A DNA stretch of 64,000 nt, from contig NC_080672.1 of assembly GCF_030247195.1 (NCBI RefSeq), positions 14,756,001-14,820,000 of the forward strand, read 5' to 3'. The position numbers and the translations under genes are program-made. The notes below the pieces were generated by a model that ran no database searches, was not told where the DNA came from, and saw nothing but the letters and a program-made list of their open reading frames with translations. Within the stretch, counting starts at the first letter, position 1, and each line of letters starts with the position of its first letter. The DNA is from Topomyia yanbarensis (lineage: Eukaryota > Arthropoda > Insecta > Diptera > Culicidae). Below, piece by piece: positions 53,539 through 64,000 of the stretch.

Positions 53539-55033
53539 CCCTCTAGTTCCCAACACCGCCTCTAGGCGGTCTCTTTAAAAATCTAAATAAATCATACTAA
53601 AGCATAATTGTATGTTGTCATCCGCACTACTATTTTTCCCAACGCTCACACCTTTCATACACTCACATTGTTTGAATAATTTCAGCTTTCTGTTAAAGGC
53701 AATTGAAGCTCAAAGTTGAAAATTCGATGAAAACGTGGAAAAACAATATTTTGTGTTTTGTGGTAATCTTCATTAAACAAATTTTAACAACATTTGGAAA
53801 TTTTAATAACTAAAAAAATATTTTTGAGTAGCCTGTTAGTAGCCATTTACTGTAGATGTGAATTGGTTTAGTGGAATAATTCGGAAGTTTACCTTTTTTG
53901 GCAAAACACTTTGCCCGCCTAAAGGCGGTGTTGGGCACCTGGGCGAAAAAGAAATTTCAGTCTTTTGTGATTACTTATCGTACCGAAACTAGCTTTATGT
54001 GCAAATTTAGCTGAAAAGAAGCATGTTTTAAATTTTTTGGGTGAATGCTGCTGTTAGAATATGGTTGTCCTTATCATTTATTTATATTTAGGGGAGTCTG
54101 GGGTAAGTTGGCGGAATATTTTTTTCTCCTTTTGTATTAGACATATGGCGCTGTTTATAGTCCTGCACTTCAAGTATTCACATTCTCCCATGTACTTATG
54201 TTGCATTACATTCTGTTTCGTTCACGTTAAGCGTTAAGCTTTCGAGCATATTAGAGTGAAGAGCCCATTTTAGTCGTATTAGGGAGGGTGCCGCACCATT
54301 TCATTAATTACTCGGAATACAATTGATGCAATGCGTATGAATTGGCACCACTATCTTTGCTTTCCAATGCGTTGAACAAAGATGGCTAACGCTGCTCTAA
54401 TCACCGGCTTCACATGGTTAGGGCAAAAATAGGCTTATTACCCTAGGTGAAGTTTTTAAATTTCAGCGTTTTTGTTATTTAGAGCTAATTCAAAGCTATT
54501 CCACGAATGACTAGATTTTTCGATAGCGCGCGAAAAGAACTTTCCGTGGCTGTATATACAATATACGTAACCACAAACAAAATTTGTTGTTTTTTGTTTG
54601 TTTACTTCGGAATTTCACCTGAAGAATCTCGAAAAATCTCTTTTATACGATCTTCTTAAATTAAAAAATAAAACATGATAAGTAAAACCAGCGCCACCAG
54701 ACACTGGTCTCCCCTACTATAAATTAGAAGTCAATAATTAAACAACCAAAGCACTAGAAGAGATACTCTTTAGCTTGGGAAATTTGCGTTCTTATGGAGT
54801 CTAAAATATAAACCATCTGAATTCGCTTATGTTGAAGTAACTAGAAGAAAAAAAGTTTTTGTTTTTTATTCGCTTAGGTGCCCAACACCGCCTCTAGGTG
54901 GCCTACTTATTTTCAGGCTTTAATGAAAAATCCACTGCTTACATGAATTATCAACATTATTTTCGTTTTTCTCATCACGAGACCCGCCTACAAAAGTTTT
55001 TTCAAGCCAAATAAAAATTTGGGCACTAGAGGG
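53539..55033. mobile_element. TTAA-flanked MITE complex with CCCTCTAGT termini
   Basis: TTAA at 53535-53538 and 55034-55037 brackets inverted ends CCCTCTAGTTCCC and GGGCACTAGAGGG. The words CCAACACCGCCTCTAGG (53549), CCTAAAGGCGGTGTTGGGCAC (53919, inverted) and GCCCAACACCGCCTCTAGG (54880) lie inside; the last two form an inverted pair around a nested element. No ORF. The TTAA target with CCCT ends suggests piggyBac mobilisation (inference). Confidence 0.75.
54091..54714. mobile_element. Nested TA-flanked MITE with GGGGAG termini
   Basis: GGGGAGTCTGGGGTAAGTTGG at the left pairs with ACACTGGTCTCCCC at the right. TA flanks both (54089-54090, 54715-54716). It belongs to the same terminal family as 62149-63340 and lies inside the 53539-55033 complex. 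Confidence 0.65.
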
Positions 55034-55037
55034 TTAA

Positions 55038-56172
55038 TAAAATATATATTTCAGCTTAAAACTATATACATTAACCCGCCTACGTTTGCTGTTAGAATCG
55101 GTATCACAACACGATCAAAACTAACGCATTATTAGAACTGGACTGTGATATCGAAAAAACAAATTATTACCGTCGCACAGAGGAATAGCTGGGGTCGAAT
55201 TCTGAACAAAACTATTTATAGCGGCTATTGCTGTTATTATGCCTTAATATAAACCTCAAATAGAAAATAACTGGTTTTTGGGGCTATTTGGCATCTATCC
55301 ACTTACCAGTGCAGGGGCCAATTTTCTAGATCCTTCCGAATACTAGTATTTTCGGGGTGATCTTTGTGAATACATTTGTTTTTCCCGCTGCATGAACAGT
55401 TGGTTAGTGGAAAAGGAACAAGAAAAGGGATACCTGCGCACATATTTATAAAGATTCATTTTGCCAAACATAGTATTTGACCCTACAGCATTTTGGCGTA
55501 CCTCAAATTAGTAAAAATATGAATATTTTGAAACCGCTTGTAGATCTGAAGAGATTGAATGTTTTTTGAATAGCCGAATTCTTGTTTTGTAATGTTGTTT
55601 CAGCAACTTTGCCGGATCTTGCCGTATAATGTAATTTTTTTAACTCTCAAATTTGGGATAACTTGTTTAAAAAAGGTGTTTTTAAAGCTGGTCCAATAAA
55701 CAGCAACACTACTATTTTCGGTTATTTTTAAGCTGAAGTTATACAAATAGTTGTGTTCAATTACGTTTGTTATAATGTTGTCTTATTTAATACAGTCATC
55801 ATCATTTGAAAGCGACCTTCCTGGATATATAATAAAAAAATGATTAAAAACCCTTAAAATATCACTATTTTGCATCCATGCAAAAATTATTTAGCAATTT
55901 TTGGCATACTCTTTATTTTGCCACAATATGCAGTATGCTTTTAGGTATCTAAAAAAATAACTAAATAAAAAATCCAAAAAAAAATTATTTTGGTTATTGG
56001 CCAAGAATTTGTTCTAGTTACTCCTCTGTGCATCGTACCGATGCTTTTAACTATTATTACTGCCGATATTATTAACAAGTGACTATACGAAAATGAATTT
56101 CAGAGCTCTTGCGATGATCAGTGACACTTATTATGGTTGTAGGGTGGACCTGGTGGAAACTACATCACAAAC
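55038..56172. other. No recognised feature
   Basis: AT-rich, without a supported gene. Words such as TTTAAAAAAGGTG suggest old repeat sequence. Confidence 0.35.
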
Positions 56173-57764
56173 TTAACCCTCAAAAAGGCAAGCTAAAATT
56201 GTGACTTCAAAAAGCATCGCATCAAAGATTTTTACATTTCTTATAAAAGAAATGTATAGAATTCGCTCGAACTTTCAAGATTTTTTCCGAGGCCCGAAGG
56301 GCCGAGTCTTATATACCAATCGACTCAGCTCGACGATTTGGGACAATGTCTGTGTGTGTGTCTGTGTGTGTGTATGTAACGGACAAATTCTCATTCGTGT
56401 TTCGCAACAATGGCTGAACCGATCTTATCCAAACCAATTTTAAATGAAAGAACTAGTATGAACGCTATTAATTTGTTTTTGATTCTGATGTTTAGTTTCC
56501 AAGATATGAATGTTTGAATGCGTAAAAATGGCATTTTTTGCAGTTTTTTTAATTATCTGCCGAAATTGACAACAAAGATTAACAATTTATATGTTTTTAG
56601 ACAGCTTTAACGAATACCTTTCGAACAAGCTATAGATTGTTGAAATCGGACTATTATCAAAAGAGATATTTAACATTAAATGCGGACGAAAGATTTTTAT
56701 CATTTCCCATAGCCAGAAATATGACCAAAAACATGTAATCTATTATTAACGCCAAAACGGCTTATTTTAGGTCAATAGTATCTTCGGAGAATTTAATGGA
56801 GGTAATATGCCCTTTCTTTTGATATTGTGCTTTTGCTGATTAATCCCCCTATGAGTGAGATATTTTCACAAATTTTCTTGGAAGTGATTATATCGAAATG
56901 ATGCCTTCAGCAAATTTGTAGCTCTTACTTTTGCGAATAACTTTGCTAAAGACATTAAATATCTATTTTGAATACTTTAAAAGTTATGGCTTGTTGTTTG
57001 TTGATTACTCTTTGTCGCCTATTTATTGTTCAATATAGTAATAATCCATTGAAATAAGCCAAACATTATTACGATAAAACGAATTTTGTATTTCATTTTA
57101 CTATCTGCAACCGCTAGAAATAATCACCGAATACTTCCAAGTTGTCTAGAAGGAACTTGATAACTTATCAGTACAAAAATGTTCATTTGTGCGAACCTTC
57201 TGACTGCACTTTTTCTAACTTATAACCATCGGATCGATCTGACACATATCGGAAAATGAATAGCGAAATAAATAACTCCAAGCAACGGCGTAGCCAAGAG
57301 AAGGTTTTGGGGTTTAACACCATATAACCCCCCCCCCCCACCGCACTCAAAAAAAAATTGGATTGAAGTTGAAAATTTATTGATGCAGACTGATTTAATT
57401 CAATTTTACAATAACAATTATCTGATCCGTAGATTGATAACCTGTTGTTGTTAACATCATTAGGACTTTTGATAAATTGTCGGAATGGGGTCCTCCTGAT
57501 ATGTAACTGATCTATTGGTCTTGATTTCACAGTTGTTTAATTGCATCAATATCAAATTCCTGCTTGAAAACATTCCAATAGAAAATTCCAGAGTTCTGTA
57601 ATCAATCATAATCCTCAGATTTATTTTCAAATTGAGCTCGTTTTTGTAGAGATGTACTGTAATAAGGGTCTTTATTTAATAGGAAGCGAAGTTAAAATTG
57701 ATTTAATGTCTATGAAACATAGAACTGCTCACCAAAAAATGCATAACTTTCAACATATGCTAAA

Positions 57765-58133
57765 AATGTTTTTGGCTTTTCTCATTCACTCTAAAATTCG
57801 TCAACCTAATCCCGACCCGGAGAGCCGTGTGTCATATGCCAATCGACTGAGTTCGTCGAGATCGGAAAATGTCTGTGTGTGTCTGTATGTGTGTATGTAG
57901 AAAAAAATGTGACGTCTGTTTCTCAGAGATGGCGGGACCGATTCTCACAAAGTTAGTCTCAAATGAAAGGTACAACCTTCCCAACGGCTGCTATTGATTT
58001 TTTTATTGATTGGACTTCCGGTTCCGGAGTTACGAGTTGAAGAGTGCAATCACATTTTTGATGCCAAATGACTCTAAAATGCATGAAACATTGAAATGTT
58101 TGACAAAAATTGATTCTTTGGCCTTTGGTACAT
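57765..58133 (+). repeat. Family M start fragment nested in the above
   Basis: Contains TTTGGCTTTTCTCATTC, CCCGACCCGGAGAGCCG, a GTGTGTCTGTATGTGTG run, GAGATGGCGGGACCGATTC and GACTTCCGGTTCCGGAG. Confidence 0.65.
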
Positions 58134-58337
58134 TTTTGTTTTTCTCATATAGAAAGGTTATGCAATCATTCTTAAAATCGTCAATCATACCGGACCGGAG
58201 GGAGTATGCAGTGAGGGGTTGCTACTTTAAAATTAAAACTAGTTTAAAATTTCTTAACAAGTTGAAAATTTTCGGCAGGGCCTGGACCTCCCGGATCTTT
58301 CTCCCACCACTAGGTGGATTAAAACAGGTTTTTATTT
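58134..58337 (+). repeat. Complete 0.2-kb family M copy
   Basis: Starts TTTTGTTTTTCTCATATAG and ends CCACTAGGTGGATTAAAACA, followed by GGTTTTT. It is the shortest copy with both termini. Its interior matches 18800-19212 and 26617-27014. Confidence 0.75.
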
Positions 58338-59784
58338 TGGGAATGCGTCGAGTTGAGAGGAAAACGTAATATGATTAATAACGAGGATAACACTTTCCGA
58401 ATGTAGAGAGAAATTTATGAAAAATGACGATTTCCATTCGATTCTAGCAGGTTCTGATCGATTTTGATGAGCATTTGATTTTTGTTGTATGACCAATTAT
58501 ATGTATAGGTCAATGTTTAAACATAGTAATTTAAGGTCAAGATAGCATCATTTTGAAACCGCCAATTTCGGAGGGTTAGTATCTTCGATGAGTTTTACAG
58601 ACGTTAAACAGCGCATCATTTGATAAAATAATTTTGACGGTATATCGTCCAAGAAGTATTTATGGTGAATTTTCTCAGGTTAATATTCTTGACTACAATA
58701 AAGTCTCAACAAATTCGCTAAAGACACGAACTCTGTTACTATTTTCTGAAAAATTAATTCTGCATAATTTTAAAACTTCAAAAATTATGGTTTCGGAATG
58801 ATGCCGTTTGGACAGTAAGATCGATTTTCACCAAACCCCTACCAATTGTAAAATTGGTATTGTAAAAAAACGTAAGGGCGATATTTCAATGCTGATAGGT
58901 GGGACCGAAAAAGTAAACAATCGCCAAAGGGGCGATACTATCATTTTGTCAATTTCAATAGCAAAAACAAATTTTAATTTAATAATTTCAAATACTTCAT
59001 GAAGTTTTGGGTTTCGATCACCGAATCATGCAATCTAGGATGTAAAAAACACAATAGTTCTTAAATAGGAAATAAAACCAAGTCTGGAAATATTCACTGT
59101 TGATTTTCTTTGAATGGTGTCACTGCTAATATCGCTTTTTTTCAAGAAAAAGCGTTGATTTCTTAGTTCTCAGTCGCGTTGGAAATTTGAATAAAGTATA
59201 AACTTCAAATCGATTAAAAAAATCGATTTTTTTGGCTCAGTACAATATACATAACCCCTTTAGGAAAATTCAGTTTTCCCACCACAATGCATTGATTGAG
59301 GAATTTAGATATTTTATTAACAGAGCATTCGCAATAATTCGTTTGTATGTCTATTTTATATGCGATTTTTTCGCTTTCCCATTGATTTGGTTTGAGATTT
59401 CTAGCACTGATGTTGTCCTATGCTGATTTGAGCGATTCTCTGAGTCCTGCCACTATCCTATGTAGTATGTGTATTCAAAAACATGGCGAAGCATCAAGTT
59501 CTAAATGTTCTCAAACGATATCATATCCGAAGAGAGTGATAAGAGTTATAAGAAATGTCTCATCACACTGTTAGGTGGATTAAAAGCGTTTTTTGTCGTT
59601 TTATCAGTGAGCGAATCAAAAGCCCGAAAACGCTTGATCATTTGTATTTTAAATTACAAGTTCGTTGAAACCAGAGAACTGTAACTAGCCGGGCCTCTGA
59701 GACCCCTTGCCTTTTTGAGGGTTAAAATTAAATATTTTACAGATTTAGCGCCAAATTCACGTAATGCCACAACTGTCGATACAC

Positions 59785-59843
59785 GTCGGACTCGATTATC
59801 CGGGATTTCAAAAAATCGAATCACCCGGATATCCGAGTCGAAC
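59785..59843. repeat. Pogo-like terminus in a 20-bp-arm hairpin
   Basis: GTCGGACTCGATTATCCGGG (59785-59804) and CCCGGATATCCGAGTCGAAC (59824-59843) are imperfect inverted copies around a 19-bp loop. Similar words occur at 16050, 17732-17751 and 60145. Confidence 0.6.
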
Positions 59844-60094
59844 TTTTTGTGTTATTTTATGAATTTAAGCTTCACTCGCGTAGAAATTGGAAATAAAATG
59901 ATCTGGATGAATTTTCCTATTATGGTAAATGTAAATGTACCTATTTTGACTCTAGTCGATTTTTCAGTATTTCAAGGTGTGATTTGTATTTACAGTTGGT
60001 ATTCATTTTTATTTATTTTATGTTTCTAACGTCATTCATTTATTTATATTGGTAACGAGTTGTGGGTATGTATTACTTGTTTATAGCTTTTTTG

Positions 60095-61060
60095 TAAGAA
60101 TTCTAAGACAAACTTTTTAATAAGGTGTGTATTCTGCAATACAGGTCAAACTCGTTTAGATTTTCCGGGGTAAATGATTCGATTACCCGTACACGAGAAA
60201 AAATGTAAATAAATTAACTGGGGGTTGTCTGCCTGTTTCTTGGCTCCAGTTTAATTTGCATGGTGGTGTCACATATCACAGCTAACATTTCTTTTAACTC
60301 CCATTCTAGCTAGAAGAGTGCACGTTGTACCTACACAAGGAGAACGTTGTCCTTGTCATTTTGGCATCATTTAGTTGACCAATACCATACCGAATCGTCA
60401 GGAGATCTCTACGCATGTAGTCTTCGCAAACTTTTCCACCCATGTTTGTTAGCGAAGGACTACCAAAGGTTACGTAGATGATGGTTTCCCGACCGGCACA
60501 GCAAGAAGTACTGCTGCAGCCCTCTTTACACACCCTATCATTCATCTCTGCTTGAGCTACCCAAAAATTGAAATCGCCTCCAGTGACTACCGAGTCTCTT
60601 ATCAGAATTTTGTAAACCTTGTCTTGATCAACTTTTTTCTACCGCTTCCGAAATGTTTCCTGAGAATTGTTGGCGTCATGAAACACGAAAAACCTAGTTC
60701 AATAAGGATAGGTGCTTCTTTCGCAGTGATAGAAGCAGCTCAATATTTACCTTCCGATCTAGTCCAATTTCATTAAAAACGGAGTTGAAGGCAGTTTGAA
60801 TTCGAAAGTTCTATCAGTTTTCATTAATATTGCAAGGCAATGTTTTATTTTCACCTTTAACAGAAACTATACCTGGCAGCACTGCTTCAGCACAACCCAA
60901 TCAGACTAATTGTTATAGCTTCTGTACTACTGATGATATTTATAACTGTTAGTGCTCAAATGGAAGATATTAGTCACAGTTTTTATTAAGTATGTCGTTA
61001 TAAACATATGTTGTGAAAACCAAAAGTTATGAACGTTTGGAAACGTGGCATGAAGGGGAT
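60095..61060 (-). pseudogene. Second copy of the Loa/Jockey-type endonuclease remnant
   Basis: Inverted counterpart of 16290-17790. On the minus strand, about 60590-60330 reads SVVTGGDFNFWVAQAEMNDR, RETIIYVTFGSPSLTNMGGK and VCEDYMRRDLLTIRYGIG. GGDFN is intact, but SDH reads RDL here, while the other copy keeps SDH and loses GDFN to GDLN. Further shared words lie out to about 61050 (ACATATGTTGTGAAAACC) and 60100 (AGACAAACTTTTTAATAAGG). Non-functional. Confidence 0.65.
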
Positions 61061-61369
61061 AAAGATGTCATTGGAATTCTGTGCAGGAATCAATTGTTGA
61101 AGGGGATAATGGGATAAGAGCAATATTGTGTAAAAGTCCACTGGAACTCAGAGCAGGATACTCAGGAGACCTTCACACCGGGTTTCATAAAAATTAGGAA
61201 CATGATTCTATCAGTATCTTAAATAAATCATAATCTTTGCAGATTTCTGTCTTGAGCAGGATTCCACCAGACGTCTAAGAAGTTTTTCTCTATAATCCTG
61301 CATCAAAATTCCAACCAAACCAGTAGAAATGCGAATAAGGATTCAATCGAAATTAAATTCTGAATTGGC

Positions 61370-61510
61370 CATGTCCTTGCGGTAGCAAAAGGGAAGGGAA
61401 TGTTAGTTGAATACCTACTTAAGGAGACACGGGGAACCCACGCAATCTACATAGGTATTACGGATATTAGATATTGTTAGTAGGGAAGGAATTTGGGTTG
61501 TGGAATTGTT
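61370..61510 (+). repeat. Dispersed repeat shared with 15620-15790
   Basis: GGGGAACCCACGCAATCTAC and TGTTAGTAGGGAAGGAA in the same order as the first copy; direct orientation. Confidence 0.65.
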
Positions 61511-62148
61511 GTGGTTTATATAATATTCAGCGTAATTGATAATAAAAATTGTAATTGGTTTGATCTCACCAAATTTACTTGGCTGGGCTGCAAAGACACT
61601 GGCTTCCGGCACCACCGCTCAAGCACCTCCTCCGAGTATTTCGCTGGTGGTGTTGACCATTGTATTCCAAGTCGTACAACTTGTTAAAAATTGGAGATGT
61701 CGAACAATTACTACAAAATCAACTTTTTCCCGATGATCTCAGCGGAAATGTGGACTTTCTTGTGTCTTAGTATGAAAAAATTGCCTTCACCTATGGATCT
61801 TTTAAATCCCACAAATATTTCAATACCCAGTTGGCGTTAACTACGTAGTAGCACATTCTGATCATTCGATACTAATCGCTAATCCAGACACGGTAATAGG
61901 TTACATTACGTTTCAATTATTTGCCCAATATTAGTCACGGTTTGATTAAATTCGTCGAGCATCAATGATTTATCTTTGTCACATTTCATTTTACCGAATT
62001 TAAAGAAAAAAATACATTCTTTTTTTGATAGTAGAGACAACAAAATGACGCCGGGTGTCACTATGGCATTTTTCGATTTGGTACACCAAAATATATAGTA
62101 AACATGTAGTTCAGATCACTTTACATTTTCTGGGGACATCAGGGATTA
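61511..62148. other. No recognised feature
   Basis: AT-rich. Overlapping frames at 61493-61736 lack domains. Confidence 0.35.
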
Positions 62149-62274
62149 GGGGAGACCGGGGCCAGTTGGAGGTGTTTTCAGTTTTCATTTTTTACCGCTT
62201 TGATTTTGGTAGATCTTGCAAAATAGAACACGTTGCATGAAAGGGTAGACTGTTGGCAACATCTCTGAATTTTA

Positions 62275-62449
62275 TTAATTTTTTTTTTTATTTCAATTAT
62301 AGAGGTTTTAACCTTAAGGTCATTCGCCTCTTCGGGTTAGAAAAATCTCTTAGGAAAAAATTCTATCCCTATGTGCGGGGTCGGGACTCGAACCCAGGTG
62401 CGCTGCGTACAAGGCAATCGATTTACCATTACGCTACGCCCACTCCCCA
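62275..62449 (-). mobile_element. tRNA-derived SINE, Feilai-like
   Basis: On the minus strand it starts GGGGAGTGGGCGTAGCG, has an A-box-like TAGCGTAATGGTAA at about 62434-62421 and a B box GGGTTCGAGTCCCGA at 62395-62381. Next come CCCCGCACATAGGG and a tail AGAGGCGAATGACCTT, AAGGTTAAAACCTC, ending in an A-rich run. The layout fits the Aedes SINE Feilai; the name is from memory and not searched. Confidence 0.75.
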
Positions 62450-62516
62450 TTTTTTATTAAAATTGTTTGATACGTTGTCTTCATTTCTAGAGACAAAAAC
62501 ATGTGACGCGGAAAGG

Positions 62517-62552
62517 CCGCCAACTTACCCCAGCCTCGGGGTAAGTTGGCGG
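62517..62552. repeat. Perfect 15-bp-arm palindrome in the MITE
   Basis: CCGCCAACTTACCCC and GGGGTAAGTTGGCGG flank a 6-bp spacer. The arm equals the subterminal word of the 54091-54714 element, as if two ends were joined head to head. Confidence 0.85.
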
Positions 62553-63156
62553 ACTGCCAGAAAATAAGCAATCTAATCGAAATACAATTACATAAGTGGT
62601 TCATATGAAATGTTCCGATTGTCTTTTCTTTAAAGCTGTATAGTATTCGACACTTTTCATTATATTTCAGTTTCAATACCCCGTCATTTTGACTTCGACG
62701 CGTACTCCATATTCAAAAGCAAATTTTCAAAATTCTTCAGGCGATTGGCTGAAATAATTGTCAGCTGCATTGACGAGAGACATAAGAAAAAGTTTCTCTT
62801 ACTTTGGAGTGAATTCCAGAAATAAAAATATTTGTTGACTGTTTTTGCACTATAAATAACACCTCCAACTTGCCCCGTGTGCGTTACCGCCAATTTACCC
62901 CAACCGCATAATTTATAAAAAAGGATTTAAAAAATTGCTTTTGGGTATGAATAGGTATAATATCTATACGGGTGCTGAAAGCTCTTTTCACGCACTATCG
63001 AAAAATATAATCGTTCGGGGAAAAGATTGAAAACCATCTTCAATAACACAAAATGTATAAAATTAAGAAAATTTACAAATTATACTCAAAAACACATTAT
63101 CGCCCACAGATTCTACAAAACATATTTTTTCGCAACAAAAACACATTGGATAATGT

Positions 63157-63222
63157 TACGGGTGAATGACCTATAAGGTTAAAACCCGCTTCAATAAAAT
63201 CAATCAATCAATCAACATTGGA
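63157..63222 (+). mobile_element. SINE 3'-end fragment
   Basis: GGGTGAATGACCTATAAGG, TTAAAACCCGCTTCAATAAA and an ATCA repeat tail match the 3' end of the SINE at 62275-62449 in opposite orientation. The tRNA part is absent. Confidence 0.65.
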
Positions 63223-63342
63223 TAATGCGTTTCACATTACTTGAGGTACACAACGAGAGACAGCGCTTTATGTCTAATAGAAACGGAGAAAAGGGGGTTC
63301 CGCCAACATGCCCCAACCGCCAACTAGCCCCGGGCTCCCCTA

Positions 63343-63899
63343 CCATGTTCAGTTGGGCTTTGAATTCTTGAATATCCATTGTTTTATCTCGCGCTGTGTA
63401 TAAATAAAAATGTCATACTCAAAATAAATATTTCTATAGTACAGCCTTTCCTGAATTTGGGATCATATTTTTAATATATTCAGTTCGTATTTGTTCTAAA
63501 ACTATTTTGAATATTTCAAAATTCGTTCGTTCTGCATTGTTTAACCTTCAGAATGAATTCATTTATGCATCCCATTTTTATGCCACACCCTTAGGAAAAT
63601 CCTGGATACGGACCTATGACTTAAGGCTTAAGTGTGTTCTTAATAGTCGCAACTTGCCTAGTCCACGATAAAATTCGCTGAATCCCTAATTTCGAGACTT
63701 AATTTTATCACATAAAAATTGGCAATTTAAACTGTTCCATTACATAATCACAAATAGAAACATCAGATTATTCTCACAGTCATATCTCTGCTCACGACAA
63801 AATCAAAAGTTAATGCAGAAGAAAGCCAGTCGATCGGCATGGCCCGGGCGAGGGTGTTAAATACCCCTCGAGTGGGACTGTAACAACCAAAAAAAAAAG
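63343..63899. other. No recognised feature
   Basis: AT-rich. GGCCCGGGCGAGGGTGTTAA near 63840 may be the edge of the element at the window end. Confidence 0.35.
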
Positions 63900-64000
63900 T
63901 GCATCATCACCATCATGCAAAAAAACAGCATACGGGATTTGAACCTGATTGCCCGGCACTTACAATGAATGCATCGCATTGCAAGCGTAGCACAGTTTTG
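63900..64000 (-). mobile_element. Possible tRNA-derived SINE cut by the window edge
   Basis: The minus strand has GGTTCAAATCCCG (about 63945-63933), a good pol III B box, preceded by TGTGCTACGCTTGC and pairing-capable TGCGATGCATTCA. The 5' half lies outside the window. A true tRNA gene cannot be excluded, but a long unrelated 3' body follows, favouring a SINE. Confidence 0.35.

Larger units (their letters stand above)
56229..59597 (+). repeat. Family M copy, diverged ACATTTCTTA subtype
   Basis: Starts TTTTTACATTTCTTATAAAA with the hairpin-forming AAGAAATGTATAG, then CGAGGCCCGAAGGGCCGAG, a GTGTGTGT run, and GGCTGAACCGATCTT. It ends AAGAAATGTCTCATCACACT, GTTAGGTGGATTAAAA. Start and end hold the matching inverted words ACATTTCTT and AAGAAATGT, as the main subtype holds GCCTTTCTC and GAGAAAGGC. 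Confidence 0.65.
56177..59721. mobile_element. 3.5-kb TTAA-flanked element with perfect 16-bp inverted repeats
   Basis: CCCTCAAAAAGGCAAG at 56177-56192 is matched exactly by its reverse complement at 59706-59721. TTAA lies outside both ends (56173-56176, 59722-59725). The interior is a diverged family M copy with nested smaller copies plus the dispersed repeat; no transposase. CCCT ends and TTAA duplication are piggyBac hallmarks, so this is best read as a non-autonomous piggyBac-like element. Confidence 0.85.
62149..63340. mobile_element. TA-flanked MITE with GGGGAG termini, composite
   Basis: GGGGAGACCGGGGCCAGTTGG at the left and CCAACTAGCCCCGGGCTCCCC at the right are inverted copies. TA lies outside both (62147-62148, 63341-63342). 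The same terminal word appears again inside: a palindrome at 62517-62552, and near 62865-62900 (CTCCAACTTGCCCC, GCCAATTTACCCCAACC). The element is composite or repeatedly rearranged. A SINE sits within it. No ORF. Confidence 0.7.

Noticed and set aside
62381..62449. Functional tRNA gene on the minus strand
   Set aside because: Poor cloverleaf pairing and a conserved non-tRNA tail identify a SINE.

Overview
The window looks like a transposon-saturated part of a large culicine mosquito genome, most likely Aedes. The evidence is the mix of CR1-like non-LTR retrotransposons whose ORF1 starts with a PHD finger, tRNA-derived SINEs (one Feilai-like), hAT and Tc1/mariner remnants, many MITEs with TA or TTAA target sites, and a dispersed repeat with hairpin ends and TG/TATG microsatellites. 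This is inference from sequence features; no database was searched. I found no convincing host protein-coding gene, rRNA or functional tRNA gene. The window is probably intergenic or intronic.

Left part (1-15.5 kb): one CR1-like retrotransposon on the minus strand (LINE-B, about 4.5 kb of its own sequence) is spread over about 14 kb. Three later insertions split it: a nearly intact CR1-like element, LINE-A (1698-5951, plus strand); a 1.7-kb foldback element (8686-10426); and a 3.55-kb copy of a hairpin-ended repeat called family M here (11405-14956). At each insertion the LINE-B reading frame resumes in register on the other side, which fixes the insert borders to within a few bases. In LINE-A and LINE-B, and in a third degenerate copy (LINE-C, 37.75-41.15 kb), ORF2 lies in the same frame as ORF1 after a single stop codon and has no upstream ATG.

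Middle (15.5-35.9 kb): a TTAA-flanked MITE, remnants of a Loa/Jockey-type endonuclease, a tRNA-derived SINE, several minus-strand family M copies, TA-flanked MITEs at 25.3 and 26.1 kb, a foldback with a second MITE in its loop (27.2-27.8 kb), and a decayed hAT transposase gene (28.15-30.24 kb). Much of 20.3-22.2 kb and 30.5-35.9 kb is unrecognised, with GC-richer patches that may be host non-coding sequence.

Right part (35.9-64 kb): a Tc1/mariner element whose ends lie at 37105 and 46692, apparently split by more than 8 kb of insertions including LINE-C and a 3.6-kb foldback; a LINE C-terminal remnant (50.0 kb); a perfect 75-copy TAATA array (50.87-51.25 kb); an RT remnant (53.0 kb); two large TTAA-flanked MITE complexes (53.5-55.0 and 56.2-59.7 kb); an inverted second copy of the 16-17.8 kb endonuclease remnant (60.1-61.1 kb); and a TA-flanked MITE holding a SINE (62.1-63.3 kb). 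The nesting gives relative ages: LINE-B is older than its three inserts, and the Tc1 element is older than LINE-C and the 42-45.6 kb foldback.
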